A stretch of 64,000 nucleotides of DNA, from assembly GCF_963666195.1 (NCBI RefSeq), contig NZ_OY762653.1, forward strand, positions 248,001-312,000, given 5' to 3'. Source of the DNA: Trichococcus shcherbakoviae. Lineage in GTDB: Bacteria; Bacillota; Bacilli; Lactobacillales; Aerococcaceae. The notes below the pieces were generated by a model. That model did not search any database, was not told where the DNA came from, and was given only the letters and a program-made list of their open reading frames with translations. Each line of letters opens with the position of its first letter. Positions within the stretch are counted from its first letter, which is position 1. Shown here one piece after another: positions 53,277 through 62,639 of this stretch. The translations under genes and the position numbers were made by a program.

Positions 53277-53319
53277 TCTCCCCAATCCTTCCGGTCTGCT
53301 CCTCTGCGCAGTTTTTAAT

Positions 53320-55020
53320 TCAAGCTTTGTTTTTTTCGGTATCGGCCAACTGCAGCAATTCTTTTGCGTGGGCCAATGAGAGCTCCGTGATATCGGTACC
53401 CGCCAACATGCGTGCGACTTCGTTGATGCGTTCAGGCCCGAACAGCGGTTTGACATGCGTCTTTGTCCGATCGGCAATGATCTCTTTTTCTATATAGAGA
53501 TGCTGATCCGCCATCGCTGCCACCTGCGGAAGATGCGTGATGCAGAGCACCTGCGAGTAACTGGCCACCAAGTGGATCTTATTGGCTATCGCTTGCGCTA
53601 CCCTGCCCGAAACACCTGTATCAACCTCATCAAAGATGATGCTGGTGATGCCTTGCGTTTTGGTAAAGATAGCCTTCATGGCCAACATCATCCGTGAGAG
53701 TTCGCCGCCGCTGGCCACCTTGGCCAATGCTTTCAGGGGTTCGCCGACGTTCGTAGCGATATAGAATTCCACGTGGTCCAACCCGTTATCCGTAATCGCA
53801 AGCTTCCCAGGTTGTACATGGAAAACAGTCTTGAAAAGGACCTTTTCCATGTAAAGTTCCTTTAACTGCAGTTGGATCTGTTCTTCCAGAACGACTGCGG
53901 CTTTTCCGCGGATGGCTGTCAGTTGTTTGCCGATAGCCAAAATCTCTTCTTTTGCTTTATTGTAGTCCACATTGAGTTTCTCAAGGTAGCTTTCCCGGTT
54001 TTCGATCAGATCCAGCTCTTGGGATATCTTTTCGTAATGCCCCAGCACTTCACTGATTGTGTTTCCGTATTTCCGCTTCAACTGGCGGATCAATTCCAAT
54101 CGGTTCTCGATTTCGTTCAAGCGCCCTTCATCGTAGGACAATTGCTCGATCTCTGACAGGATGTCCCCGGCGCATTCCTGCAGTTGGTAATACGCTGCCG
54201 ATACCGAGGATGCGATTGCCTGATAGACCGGATTGATGTCCTGCACTTTTTCCAACGCCGCCATGCCGAGACCGATTTTGTCGATGCCGTTCTCTTCGCT
54301 GTTCTGCATTGAATCGTACGCACTCGTTAAAGCTTGCATGACTTTTTGATAATTGACGAGCAGGTTCCGTTCTTCTTCCAGTTTTTCATCCTCTTCAGGA
54401 TCTTTCAACTGCGCTTGCTCGATTTCCTTGATTTGGAAAGTCAACAAGTCGATTCTTTGGACTGTTTCTTTCTCGTCTGTCTTCAATTGGATCAATTGCT
54501 TACGTGTATCCACATATTTGGAATAAGTATTGAGATATGTCATTTTGACTTCTCTCAGTTCATTCCCGGCGAACTGATCCAGCAGGTCAATATGTTTTTG
54601 TGGATCCATCAATTCTTGATGCTCGTTCTGTCCGTGGATATCGATCAGCGTTTCGCCGACTTCGCGCAGAGTCGCAACCGTTACGATTGTGCCGTTGACG
54701 CGGGAAATGTTCTTACCGTTCCGGGAAAGTTCCCGTTGCAGCAGAACTTGGTTCCCATCCGCTTCTATTCCATACGATTCCAACACGGACACTGTCTTGG
54801 CGTTTTCGGGAATACTGAAAAGCCCTTGGATGACCGTCTTGTTTTCGCCGTATCGAATCAAATCGTTGGATCCTCTTCCGCCTGCCAACAGACCGACGGC
54901 ATCGATGATGATGGATTTCCCTGCTCCGGTTTCCCCAGTCAGCACAGTCATACCCTCGTCGAAACTCACTTGAAGATTTTCAATTATTGCAAAATTTTTA
55001 ATGGACAACTCTTGTAACAT
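53320..55020 (-). CDS. recN: DNA repair protein RecN
   Basis: SMC-like ATPase of double-strand break repair. Walker A GETGAGKS (about residues 29-36), long central coiled coils, signature ASGGELSRMMLA and Walker B IIFDEVDTGVSG. 566 residues. ATG follows AAGGGG. No SOS box is visible in the short gap upstream; transcription probably continues from tlyA. Confidence 0.96.
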   Translation of the reverse strand: MLQELSIKNFAIIENLQVSFDEGMTVLTGETGAGKSIIIDAVGLLAGGRGSNDLIRYGENKTVIQGLFSIPENAKTVSVLESYGIEADGNQVLLQRELSRNGKNISRVNGTIVTVATLREVGETLIDIHGQNEHQELMDPQKHIDLLDQFAGNELREVKMTYLNTYSKYVDTRKQLIQLKTDEKETVQRIDLLTFQIKEIEQAQLKDPEEDEKLEEERNLLVNYQKVMQALTSAYDSMQNSEENGIDKIGLGMAALEKVQDINPVYQAIASSVSAAYYQLQECAGDILSEIEQLSYDEGRLNEIENRLELIRQLKRKYGNTISEVLGHYEKISQELDLIENRESYLEKLNVDYNKAKEEILAIGKQLTAIRGKAAVVLEEQIQLQLKELYMEKVLFKTVFHVQPGKLAITDNGLDHVEFYIATNVGEPLKALAKVASGGELSRMMLAMKAIFTKTQGITSIIFDEVDTGVSGRVAQAIANKIHLVASYSQVLCITHLPQVAAMADQHLYIEKEIIADRTKTHVKPLFGPERINEVARMLAGTDITELSLAHAKELLQLADTEKNKA

Positions 55021-55055
55021 TCCGCATTCCCCTTCGCAACAGTTCCTTAAAACGC

Positions 55056-55898
55056 CTATTTATCGGAAATTGAGATTGATTTGCTTTTTAGCTGCAGATA
55101 AGCCTCTTTGACAATCTGCGGGCTGTCGATTTCTGGAGAGACGATACCTGGCGCATGCTCATTGGCCTGTAAATGAACCAAAAATTCGATGTTTCCGGTT
55201 CCACCAGTGATAGGAGAGAAGCTCAGATTTTTCACATCGAATCCGGTCAGGGAAGCAAAATCCAAAATATCCTTCAACACTTCATTATGGACTGCTGGAT
55301 CACTGACAATGCCTTTTTTGCCGATCTTCCCTCTTCCGGCTTCGAACTGCGGTTTGATCAGCGCAACGACGTCTCCACCGACTGCGATGATTTCTTTCAG
55401 AACCGGCAAAATCAGTTTCAGTGAAATGAAGGATACGTCAATGGAAGCCATCTCCGGCTGCCCTTTTTCAAAATCCTCCAGCTTGCTGTAACGGAAATTC
55501 ACCCGCTCCATGACCTCGACGCGTTCATCCTGGCGCAATTTCCAATCCAATTGATTGTAGCCAACATCCAACGCATAACAAAGCTTCGCCCCATTTTGCA
55601 GCGCGACATCCGTAAAGCCACCCGTTGAACTGCCGATATCCAAAAAGATTTTGTCCTTGGGGTCCACTTGGAATAAAGCGATGGCTTTCTCAAGTTTCAA
55701 TCCGCCACGGCTCACGTATTTCAATGTTTCTCCTTTTATATGGAGGGTTTTCTCAACGGAAATCTTTTCGCCTGGTTTGTCGTAACGCTGGTTGTTTTCG
55801 TCATAGATTTGCCCAGCCATGATCAATCTTTTAGCTTTTTCACGGGAATCTGTCAAGCCCTGTTGTACTACAAGTAAATCCAATCTTTCTTTTTCCAT
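55056..55898 (-). CDS. tlyA: TlyA-family rRNA 2'-O-methyltransferase
   Basis: S4 RNA-binding domain (RLDLLVVQQGLTDSREKAKRL, residues 5-25 and on) and an FtsJ-like methyltransferase with AdoMet motif LDIGSSTGGFTD. In mycobacteria TlyA modifies 16S and 23S rRNA; in Firmicutes the role is inferred (also called YqxC). 280 residues; ATG after GGGAGA. It sits directly between ispA and recN; argR, common at this spot, is missing. Confidence 0.92.
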   Translation of the reverse strand: MEKERLDLLVVQQGLTDSREKAKRLIMAGQIYDENNQRYDKPGEKISVEKTLHIKGETLKYVSRGGLKLEKAIALFQVDPKDKIFLDIGSSTGGFTDVALQNGAKLCYALDVGYNQLDWKLRQDERVEVMERVNFRYSKLEDFEKGQPEMASIDVSFISLKLILPVLKEIIAVGGDVVALIKPQFEAGRGKIGKKGIVSDPAVHNEVLKDILDFASLTGFDVKNLSFSPITGGTGNIEFLVHLQANEHAPGIVSPEIDSPQIVKEAYLQLKSKSISISDK

Positions 55899-55910
55899 GG
55901 TAATCTCCCG

Positions 55911-56804
55911 TTATATTCTGACATAGTCCAATAATTGGCGGAATACATCTATTTTATCTTCCGCATCGCCATTGGAAAGTGCCACTCGGTCCAGGCAGTC
56001 TTCCGCTTGGCGGATCACGCCGTTCAGTTGGTGGATGGATCCGGTGACACCCAATAACGATGGGTATGTATTTTTGTTCAATGCGGCATCATGATGGATG
56101 GTTTTGCCCGTCTCGGCCTCATCCAACACGACATCCTTTAGATCATTGTGGATCTGGTAAGCCAAACCCAAGTGTCTGGAGAATCTTTCCATCTCGGTTA
56201 TGAACGGTTCATCCGCATCCGCGATGAGACATCCCGCAGTGACAGCGTATCTTATCAATGCGCCGGTCTTGTTATCGTGCACGTGCTTCAACTCTTCTAG
56301 TGTCAGCGCCTTCTTTTCACCCTCTACATCATCCATCTGTCCGGCGATCATTCCGTTCGGACCCGAGGCTTTCGCTAATAAGCCGATCAGTTTGATTTTT
56401 TTGTCTGCCGAAATGACAGAGGATTCCGCAAGGATTTCGAAAGCAGCAGTCAGCAACGCGTCCCCTGCAAGGATGGCGGTGGATTCTCCGAATACTTTAT
56501 GGGAAGTTAAGCGCCCCCGTCTGTAATCATCATCATCCATAGCAGGCAGATCATCATGGATTAAGGAATAAGTATGGATATATTCCAAAGCGGCTGCAGC
56601 TGCGAAGCCCTCCGAAATTTCACTGTTTGCCAACGAAATGGTCGCCAACACTAAAAGAGGGCGAATTCTTTTTCCGCCCCCCATTAAAGAATACGCCATC
56701 GCTTTGTGCAGATTTTCTTGCGAAGGCACACGTGCATCCAACTCCGAGTAGAGGAAAGCATCGAATCGAGGAATCCATTCCGATTTAAATTCGCTAAGAT
56801 TCAT
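55911..56804 (-). CDS. ispA: Farnesyl diphosphate synthase (IspA type)
   Basis: All-trans prenyl synthase making C15 diphosphate for undecaprenyl and quinone precursors. First aspartate-rich motif is DDLPAMDDDD, normal. The second is HNDLKDV where DDILD-like is usual, so one Asp is replaced by Asn. GGGKRIRPLL supplies the diphosphate-binding Lys/Arg. 297 residues from the ATG 56804, 10 nt after GGAG; an ATG nine bases earlier is too close to that site. Overall similarity is clear despite the substitution. Confidence 0.91.
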   Translation of the reverse strand: MNLSEFKSEWIPRFDAFLYSELDARVPSQENLHKAMAYSLMGGGKRIRPLLVLATISLANSEISEGFAAAAALEYIHTYSLIHDDLPAMDDDDYRRGRLTSHKVFGESTAILAGDALLTAAFEILAESSVISADKKIKLIGLLAKASGPNGMIAGQMDDVEGEKKALTLEELKHVHDNKTGALIRYAVTAGCLIADADEPFITEMERFSRHLGLAYQIHNDLKDVVLDEAETGKTIHHDAALNKNTYPSLLGVTGSIHQLNGVIRQAEDCLDRVALSNGDAEDKIDVFRQLLDYVRI

Positions 56805-56809
56805 GCTTG

Positions 56810-57055
56810 TCATTCTCCTTCGGGTTGGGTTGCCAGCTCTTCAAAATTCGCTTCCGAGCCATCCGGGTTGATGATTTTCGTCAGCGTTTTTTCAGCATTG
56901 TTCAAAGTATCTTGGCAATACTTGCTGAGATCCATCCCGACCTTGAATTGCTCCAATGCCTCTTCCAATGGAACATCCCCTGCTTCCAGTCTTGTTACAA
57001 TAGCTTCTAATTGGTTCATCGCTTCTTCAAAACTTACTTTCTTTTCGGCCTTCAT
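56810..57055 (-). CDS. xseB: Exodeoxyribonuclease VII small subunit
   Basis: 81 residues. [27 protein letters not shown] is the family signature. Overlaps the xseA stop codon; GGAGG lies 7 nt before this ATG and 4 nt before another immediately upstream. Confidence 0.95.
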   Translation of the reverse strand: MKAEKKVSFEEAMNQLEAIVTRLEAGDVPLEEALEQFKVGMDLSKYCQDTLNNAEKTLTKIINPDGSEANFEELATQPEGE

Positions 57056-58389
57056 CATTTTTCCTCCACCACATGTTTTACTTCTGCTTCGGCATAACCA
57101 TCCGAAAAATTCACCTTCAATTTATCGCCGCTGTGCAACTCTTTGACGGAGGCGACTACGTCCCCGTTCCTTGTCGTATAAGTGTACCCGCGCGACATGA
57201 TCTTCAACGGACTCAACAAGTCCAACGATTGCATAGCCGATGTCAGGTGCATTTCCTTTTGTTTCAAATAGCGACCCATGGCCCTTTGCAGCTCATCGGC
57301 GAGCTGTTGTCTGCGATTGCCGGCCAGCTGCACTTCCCTTGCAGGATTGCGGTTTTCAAGGCGCAATTGCAGCCTTTGCAGCTCATTTGACCGCAGTTGG
57401 ATCTGCTGCTGCATCTGATTTGCCAGGCGTTGTTGTGCCTGATCCGCTTTGATGGCATAGCCTTCATACATCCTCTCCGGTTGTCTGAAGATATAGGATT
57501 GCATGGCGCGATTCAATCGCTGTTTTTGTATCGTGTGCAGATGCCGCATCTTTTGATAGAGTCTGTTGTCGATCTGATGGATATAACGGATGACATCGCT
57601 CAACACAGGCACAGACAACTCCGCCGCTGCTGTTGGAGTAGCGGCGCGGACATCCGCAACAAAGTCGGCCAACGTCGTATCCGTTTCATGCCCTACGGAA
57701 GAGATGACCGGGACACTCATGGCCGCTATTTGGCGGACGACTGTTTCCTCATTGAAGGACCAAAGATCCTCAATGGAGCCGCCACCTCTTGCGACGATGA
57801 CCACATCAAAATCACCTTTTTGCTCAATTGCTTTCAGATTCTTTATGATGTTGGCAGCTGAATCCTTTCCTTGCACAATGGTCGGATAGAGCACGAGCTG
57901 GACGATCGGGTATCTTCTTTTCACAGTCGTCATGATGTCCCGGATGACGGCACCGCTTGAACTGGTGACTATGGCGATGCGTTTCGGAAATACTGGGAGC
58001 TTTTTCTTCGGCAGGGAAAATAACCCTTCGCGCGTTAATTTTTCCTTCAGTTCCGAAAACGCTTGGTACAAAGCACCGACCCCATCCGGTTCCATATGCT
58101 CGACCATGATATTGTAGGTTCCGCCCGATTCGTAGACATTCACCCGTCCGATGAGCATGACCTTCATCCCTTCCTTGGGCTTGAAGGTCAACTTGTCGAA
58201 TCTGCCTTTGTACATCACTGCCGAGATGACGGCATGGTCATCCTTCAGACTGAAGTATTGATGGCCCGGACGCGGACGATAATTGGATATTTCACCAGTA
58301 AGGTAGACACGTTCGAGATAAGGATCGGCATCAAATTTTCTTTTGATGTATTTGGTTAGAGCGGTGACGCTGAGATAGACAGGTTCCAA
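57055..58389 (-). CDS. xseA: Exodeoxyribonuclease VII large subunit
   Basis: Catalytic subunit. N-terminal OB fold ([21 protein letters not shown]), catalytic core with [28 protein letters not shown] and [16 protein letters not shown], and a long C-terminal coiled coil (about residues 270-390). 444 residues. Coupled to xseB. Confidence 0.96.
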   Translation of the reverse strand: MEPVYLSVTALTKYIKRKFDADPYLERVYLTGEISNYRPRPGHQYFSLKDDHAVISAVMYKGRFDKLTFKPKEGMKVMLIGRVNVYESGGTYNIMVEHMEPDGVGALYQAFSELKEKLTREGLFSLPKKKLPVFPKRIAIVTSSSGAVIRDIMTTVKRRYPIVQLVLYPTIVQGKDSAANIIKNLKAIEQKGDFDVVIVARGGGSIEDLWSFNEETVVRQIAAMSVPVISSVGHETDTTLADFVADVRAATPTAAAELSVPVLSDVIRYIHQIDNRLYQKMRHLHTIQKQRLNRAMQSYIFRQPERMYEGYAIKADQAQQRLANQMQQQIQLRSNELQRLQLRLENRNPAREVQLAGNRRQQLADELQRAMGRYLKQKEMHLTSAMQSLDLLSPLKIMSRGYTYTTRNGDVVASVKELHSGDKLKVNFSDGYAEAEVKHVVEEK

Positions 58390-58405
58390 CTTTGTGCCTC
58401 CTTGA

Positions 58406-59245
58406 TTATTTTCCTTTATCGATTGTTTGTTGCAACAGCATCGTGATGGTCATCGGACCGACACCGCCTGGAACTGGCGTGATATGGCTTGCGATGCCCA
58501 TTGCAGCGGCCGTGTCCACGTCGCCGATCAATTTACCTTCTGCACTGCGGTTCATCCCTACGTCGATTACGACTGCGCCCTCTTTGATGAAATCAGCAGT
58601 GACGAAATGGCCTCTGCCGATCGCTGCAACCAGGATGTCGGCTTCTTTAGCCAATTCTTTCAGGTTTTTAGTGCGTGAATGGGCAATCGTGACTGTCGCA
58701 TTTTCGTTCATAAGCATGATGGACATCGGTTTGCCGACGATATTGCTGCGGCCGATCACTAATGCTTTTTTACCTTCAAGTTCGATGTTGTATTCTTCCA
58801 AAATTTTCATGATGCCGTACGGTGTGCATGGCAAAGCTGATTCATTGCCCAGGAAGAAGTTGCCGACGTTCATCGGATGGAAACCATCCACATCCTTCTC
58901 GTAACGGATGGCGCGCAAAACTTTTTGTTCATCTATGTGTTTCGGCAAGGGCAGCTGAACCAAAATGCCGTGCATGCTGTCATCTTGGTTCTGTTTTTCA
59001 ACTTCTGCCAGGAGATCTGTTTCGGAAATGTCTGCTGCAAGACGAACGACACGTGAATTCATACCCATTGCTTCGGATTGCTTCTCTTTATTGCGGACAT
59101 AGACTTGGCTTGCTTTATCTTCGCCGACCAAAATGACGCAAAGACCCGGGGTTTTCCCTTCTGCTGTCAATGCTGCTACCTGTTCTTTCATCTGATCCTG
59201 CATTTTTTTTGCTAAGCCTTTTCCATCCATGATAATCGTTTCCAT
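58406..59245 (-). CDS. folD: Methylenetetrahydrofolate dehydrogenase/cyclohydrolase
   Basis: Bifunctional folate enzyme. YVRNKEKQSEAMG has the catalytic lysine, QLPLPKHID is the substrate motif, VIGRSNIVGKPM the cofactor loop, and TPVPGGVGPMTI the C-terminal signature. 279 residues; ATG after GGAGA. Confidence 0.97.
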   Translation of the reverse strand: METIIMDGKGLAKKMQDQMKEQVAALTAEGKTPGLCVILVGEDKASQVYVRNKEKQSEAMGMNSRVVRLAADISETDLLAEVEKQNQDDSMHGILVQLPLPKHIDEQKVLRAIRYEKDVDGFHPMNVGNFFLGNESALPCTPYGIMKILEEYNIELEGKKALVIGRSNIVGKPMSIMLMNENATVTIAHSRTKNLKELAKEADILVAAIGRGHFVTADFIKEGAVVIDVGMNRSAEGKLIGDVDTAAAMGIASHITPVPGGVGPMTITMLLQQTIDKGK

Positions 59246-59341
59246 TAATCAATCTCCTTTTCCTTGGTGTTACCGTTTATTTTAACATATTATCTTTGAT
59301 TACGGTTAGAAAAGCGGGCTTGGCATGCCCGAATTCATCGA

Positions 59342-59377
59342 CAAAAAAAGAAAAACCCTTATGCCGAAGCATTAAGG
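59342..59377 (-). terminator. Terminator overlapping the nusB stop
   Basis: Minus strand AATCCTTAATGC-TTCG-GCATAAGGGTT followed by TTTC and a T-rich stretch. A UUCG tetraloop closes the stem, and the nusB TAA lies inside its 5' arm. Confidence 0.82.
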
Positions 59378-59827
59378 ATTTTCCGTTTTAGGAATGAGGT
59401 TGGACAATACGCCATTGATGAATTTGCTCGATTGTTCATCGCAATAAAGCTTTGAAATCTCGATTGCTTCATTCAACGCTACCCTTTGAGGTACTTGTTC
59501 CGTATCTCCCAACAGCATTTCATAAGCAGCAATCTGCATGATCAAAGCATCTGCTTTGGCCAATCTGCCCACAGTCCAGTTCTTCAGGTAAGGTTGGATC
59601 GCTTCATCGATCGCCGCTTGATTATCCAACACACCATGCACTAATGTGACCAAATAAGGATAATCCTGGATTTCGACATCCTCTTCGCTGTTCCACTCCT
59701 CTGAATCGCTCAAAACCGCTTGCTTGATGGCTTCTTCAGGGGTCAATTCTTCGTTCGTTTTCAATTGAAAAAGGGCTTGGAGCGCCTTTTCACGGATTTC
59801 TCTTCTGGTTAAATGGGAAGTGCTCAC
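59372..59827 (-). CDS. nusB: Transcription antitermination protein NusB
   Basis: RNA-binding helical protein of the rRNA antitermination complex. REIREKALQALFQLK at the N-terminus and VALNEAIEISKLYC, SSKFINGVLSNL at the C-terminus. 151 residues, GTG start overlapping the upstream stop by 4 bp. Confidence 0.96.
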   Translation of the reverse strand: MSTSHLTRREIREKALQALFQLKTNEELTPEEAIKQAVLSDSEEWNSEEDVEIQDYPYLVTLVHGVLDNQAAIDEAIQPYLKNWTVGRLAKADALIMQIAAYEMLLGDTEQVPQRVALNEAIEISKLYCDEQSSKFINGVLSNLIPKTENP

Positions 59828-60249
59828 GCATTCTCCCCCAATTCTGTATCCAAATCAAGATAGGCATTGTCTTCGGACTTCGGTGCGACAAGGCCAACCA
59901 CATGGACGTTCACTTGTGAAACTTCTAGATTGCTCATGTAAAGGACTTGCTCCTTCACTTTTTCTTGCATATCCAAAGCGACTTTCGGTACTGAAGTCCC
60001 GTACTTGATGTAACAGTACACATCAACCGCCAAACCATTTTCGTCGACTGTCAAATGTACACCTTTGTTATGGGCAGTGCGTCCCAATAATTCATTGACG
60101 CCAGTCTTGAAAGACCCTTGCATCGCATAAACACCTTCTACTTCATTCGCTGCAATTCCCGCGATCACTTCAATCACTTCAGGAGCAATTTCAATCTCTC
60201 CCAGCGGAGCCGGACCGTTTGCTAAAGGAATGTTTGTTTCTTCCATCAT
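59824..60249 (-). CDS. Asp23/Gls24 family envelope stress protein
   Basis: Asp23-domain protein (YqhY type), 141 residues. IEIAPEVIEVIAGIAANEVEGVYAM and VYCYIKYGTSVPKVALDMQEKVKEQV are typical. In Bacillus the YqhY homologue is linked to acetyl-CoA carboxylase control; here it stands between efp and nusB, the standard position. The last 20 or so residues are acidic. Confidence 0.92.
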   Translation of the reverse strand: MMEETNIPLANGPAPLGEIEIAPEVIEVIAGIAANEVEGVYAMQGSFKTGVNELLGRTAHNKGVHLTVDENGLAVDVYCYIKYGTSVPKVALDMQEKVKEQVLYMSNLEVSQVNVHVVGLVAPKSEDNAYLDLDTELGENA

Positions 60250-60275
60250 CTGTCATTCTCCTTTCTTGGGAAACA

Positions 60276-60833
60276 TTATGCGCGGGATACGTAAGAACCG
60301 TCTGTTGTGTTGACGATAAGCATATCATCCGCATTCACGAAGAATGGTACGTTGACCATCAATCCAGTCTCCATTTTAGCAGGTTTTGAACCGCCTGAAG
60401 CTGTATCTCCCTTGATGCCTGGCTCAGTTTCTTCCACTCGCAGGATTACTGTGTTCGGAAGATCGACACCGATTGTTTCTGTTTCGTACATCAGGATGTT
60501 GACTTCCATGTTTTCTTTCAGATAGTTCAATTCATATTCGATTTGGCTTGCATTCAATTCGATCTGTTCATAGTTTTCTGTGTCCATGAAGACATAAGCA
60601 CCGGCACTCTCGTACAGAAATTGCATTTTGCGGTTCGCGATATGCGCTTTCCCGACTTTTTCACCCGCACGGAAAGTTTTTTCCTGCACAGCTCCTGTGC
60701 GAAGATTCTTCAATTTTGAACGGACGAAAGCCGCACCTTTACCTGGCTTTACGTGTTGGAAATCGACAACTTTCCATAACCCTCCATCAATTTCGATCGT
60801 CAGGCCTGTCTTAAAATCATTTACTGAAATCAT
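60276..60833 (-). CDS. efp: Elongation factor P
   Basis: Relieves ribosome stalling at polyproline. Three beta-barrel domains in 185 residues, with the modifiable lysine in [14 protein letters not shown] (about residue 32) and the C-terminal [17 protein letters not shown] signature. ATG at 60833 follows AGGAGG. Follows pepP by 68 bp. Confidence 0.97.
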   Translation of the reverse strand: MISVNDFKTGLTIEIDGGLWKVVDFQHVKPGKGAAFVRSKLKNLRTGAVQEKTFRAGEKVGKAHIANRKMQFLYESAGAYVFMDTENYEQIELNASQIEYELNYLKENMEVNILMYETETIGVDLPNTVILRVEETEPGIKGDTASGGSKPAKMETGLMVNVPFFVNADDMLIVNTTDGSYVSRA

Positions 60834-60901
60834 TAATAATTCCTCCTGTGGCAACTCATTTGAAATAAGTTTACCATTATTTTGGTTTGGATTCTATTTT
60901 T

Positions 60902-61963
60902 TTACAAAATAAACAATTCTTTTGGAGAATGTGTCAAAATCTCGTTGCCGTTATCGCGGATCACAAGATCGTCTTCAATCCGGACACCGCCAAGACCGGC
61001 GAGATAGATTCCCGGTTCATTCGTGATGACATTGCCTGGCACAAGCACTTTTCCGGCTTTTTGCGATGTATTCGGTCCCTCATGTATCTCCAAACCGATT
61101 CCATGTCCGTTGGAGTGGCCGAACGCATCTCCGTACCCTTGTTCCGTAATGTAATCGCGTGCGACACTGTCGACTTCGATGCCGGTCATACCCGCTTTTG
61201 CCGTTGCATTCACACGCAATTGGGCAGCCAGAACAATCTCGTAAACCTTCTTCAATTCTGCATGCGGTTGCCCCACTGAAACTGTGCGGGTCATATCCGA
61301 AACATAGCCATTGTAATAGCAACCGAAATCCAGTGTCACGAAGTCGCCTTTTTCGATCAACTTCGGACTGGCCACACCATGCGGCATAGCGGAACGGATG
61401 CCGCTGGCGACAATCGTTTCGAAAGAAACGCCACTCGCTCCCAATTCGCGCATGTGGAAATCCAGGCGGTTGGCGATCTCTATTTCCGAAACCCCCGGAC
61501 GGATGTGGTCAAGGATGAACACAAATCCGGCATCCGTAATTTCACAAGCCCGTCTGATAGTCTGAATTTCTGCTTCGTCTTTGACTTCCCGCAATTCCTC
61601 GATGATGCCTGAAGCAGGAATCAGATCGCACGTCACCATGTCCTCCAGATCCTCAACACTACGGAAAGACATGATGGCGTCTTCGAAACCTAGTGATGAG
61701 AGGCCCTTTTCCTCCACGATCTTTTTCACTTCATCGAATATCGGTCCTTTATTCTGAATAATCTGAAAACCCTGCGCCTGTGATGCAGCTTGCTGGGTAT
61801 AACGGAAGTCGGTCACAAAAAAAGCTTCCTCTTGAGTGATGACCGCCAAACCGGTCGTACCCGTAAAATTGGAAACATAACGTAAGTTATATTGACTTGT
61901 CACCAGCATTGCATCCATCTTCTTCGCTTTGATGGCAGCCTGCAATTTTGAGACTCTACTCAT
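60902..61963 (-). CDS. pepP: Xaa-Pro aminopeptidase (M24 family)
   Basis: Cytoplasmic metallopeptidase releasing an N-terminal residue before proline. Metal ligands: Asp in TLDFGCYYNGYVSDMTRT (two), His in GHGIGLEIHEGP, Glu in TNEPGIYL and GVRIEDDLV. Creatinase-like N-terminal domain. 353 residues from ATG 61963, behind GGAAGGAAG; in-frame sequence farther upstream is leader. Pairing with efp is common and fits proline handling. Confidence 0.94.
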   Translation of the reverse strand: MSRVSKLQAAIKAKKMDAMLVTSQYNLRYVSNFTGTTGLAVITQEEAFFVTDFRYTQQAASQAQGFQIIQNKGPIFDEVKKIVEEKGLSSLGFEDAIMSFRSVEDLEDMVTCDLIPASGIIEELREVKDEAEIQTIRRACEITDAGFVFILDHIRPGVSEIEIANRLDFHMRELGASGVSFETIVASGIRSAMPHGVASPKLIEKGDFVTLDFGCYYNGYVSDMTRTVSVGQPHAELKKVYEIVLAAQLRVNATAKAGMTGIEVDSVARDYITEQGYGDAFGHSNGHGIGLEIHEGPNTSQKAGKVLVPGNVITNEPGIYLAGLGGVRIEDDLVIRDNGNEILTHSPKELFIL

Positions 61964-61993
61964 TTCACATACTTCCTTCCAAAAAAAATAGCC

Positions 61994-62024
61994 TGTTTGT
62001 TTACAAACATACCTATCCATTATA
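61994..62024 (-). promoter_or_regulatory. pepP promoter -10 and adjacent palindrome
   Basis: A TATAAT lies on the minus strand at 62024-62019, with no good -35. Immediately downstream, at the expected transcript start, is the near-perfect palindrome TGTTTGTTTACAAACA (61994-62009). It may be an operator; the weak stem followed after 5 nt by T8 could also act as an attenuator. Confidence 0.45.
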
Positions 62025-62111
62025 TCAAAAAATAGCCCGCATAGATAGAGGGAATATCCGACTTGCAGACGACAGCTTACATCCACAACACTTTCCAAAA
62101 CAGCGGGCATA

Positions 62112-62147
62112 CAAAAAACGCACAAACAAGTCAGCTTGTTTGTGCGT
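62112..62147 (-). terminator. Terminator of the comG operon
   Basis: A 13-bp perfect stem ACGCACAAACAAG/CTTGTTTGTGCGT with a 4-nt loop; the minus-strand tail is TTTTTTG. It lies about 60 bp after comGG. Confidence 0.93.
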
Positions 62148-62204
62148 CTCGCTATAATATAGGCCTCGTGCACCGATTTAAAGCACAACATTTCCTGCTT
62201 GTCA

Positions 62205-62639
62205 CTACGGAGACAGGAATTCCAACACCACCGTTTCGCTGTAGTCATTTTGCAGGGTCACGGTGGCAGTTACTTTGCCGGTCGCATCCGCAATGCAGTG
62301 CACGACTCCTTCTTCGAAAGACAAGACAGCTGGAACGATCCGACTTTCCGGAGTCGATGCTTCATTATTATTCTTTAGCCAGTAGTCTGTATAGGCCAGC
62401 AAAGTTTGCGCTTTGTAATGGTTTTCCGTCAATCTGTACAGATAGAGCTGATTCTCATAAACCCTTATTATTCCGAAAAGCATCATTTGTGAAAGGAACA
62501 GGTAGAAAATGGTGATCGGCAGGATGGAGCCAGCAGTTCTCTGAGAACGATCACCTTCAAACGGGTGCCTTCGGCAGGATGAGATGCGCTCTGCGCATCT
62601 GGTTGTCCGAAAGCGTAGCCTGGATAGAAATCCCCTCAT
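62205..62639 (-). CDS. comGG: Competence pseudopilin-like ComGG
   Basis: Last gene of the comG operon. A hydrophobic segment SILPITIFYLFLSQMMLFGII follows AG, resembling a prepilin cleavage region, but the leader is long and very basic (about 38 residues). No ATG, GTG or TTG occurs in this frame near the end of comGF. The ATG at 62639, behind GAGGTG, gives an 83-bp overlap with comGF. The remainder matches small ComGG-like proteins only in character; assignment relies on position. Confidence 0.7.
   Translation of the reverse strand: MRGFLSRLRFRTTRCAERISSCRRHPFEGDRSQRTAGSILPITIFYLFLSQMMLFGIIRVYENQLYLYRLTENHYKAQTLLAYTDYWLKNNNEASTPESRIVPAVLSFEEGVVHCIADATGKVTATVTLQNDYSETVVLEFLSP

Noticed and set aside
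54334-55017. 227-codon plus-strand frame opposite recN
   Set aside because: Antisense to a clear RecN; composition reflects the complementary strand, with no ribosome binding site.
53000-55100. SOS (LexA) box for recN or nearby repair genes
   Set aside because: No CGAAC-N4-GTTCG-like site was seen in the gaps around recN, nfo or recJ.
61964-62248. 95-residue N-terminal extension of PepP
   Set aside because: It would run through the comG terminator, and the family start MSRVSKLQAA at 61963 has a good ribosome binding site.
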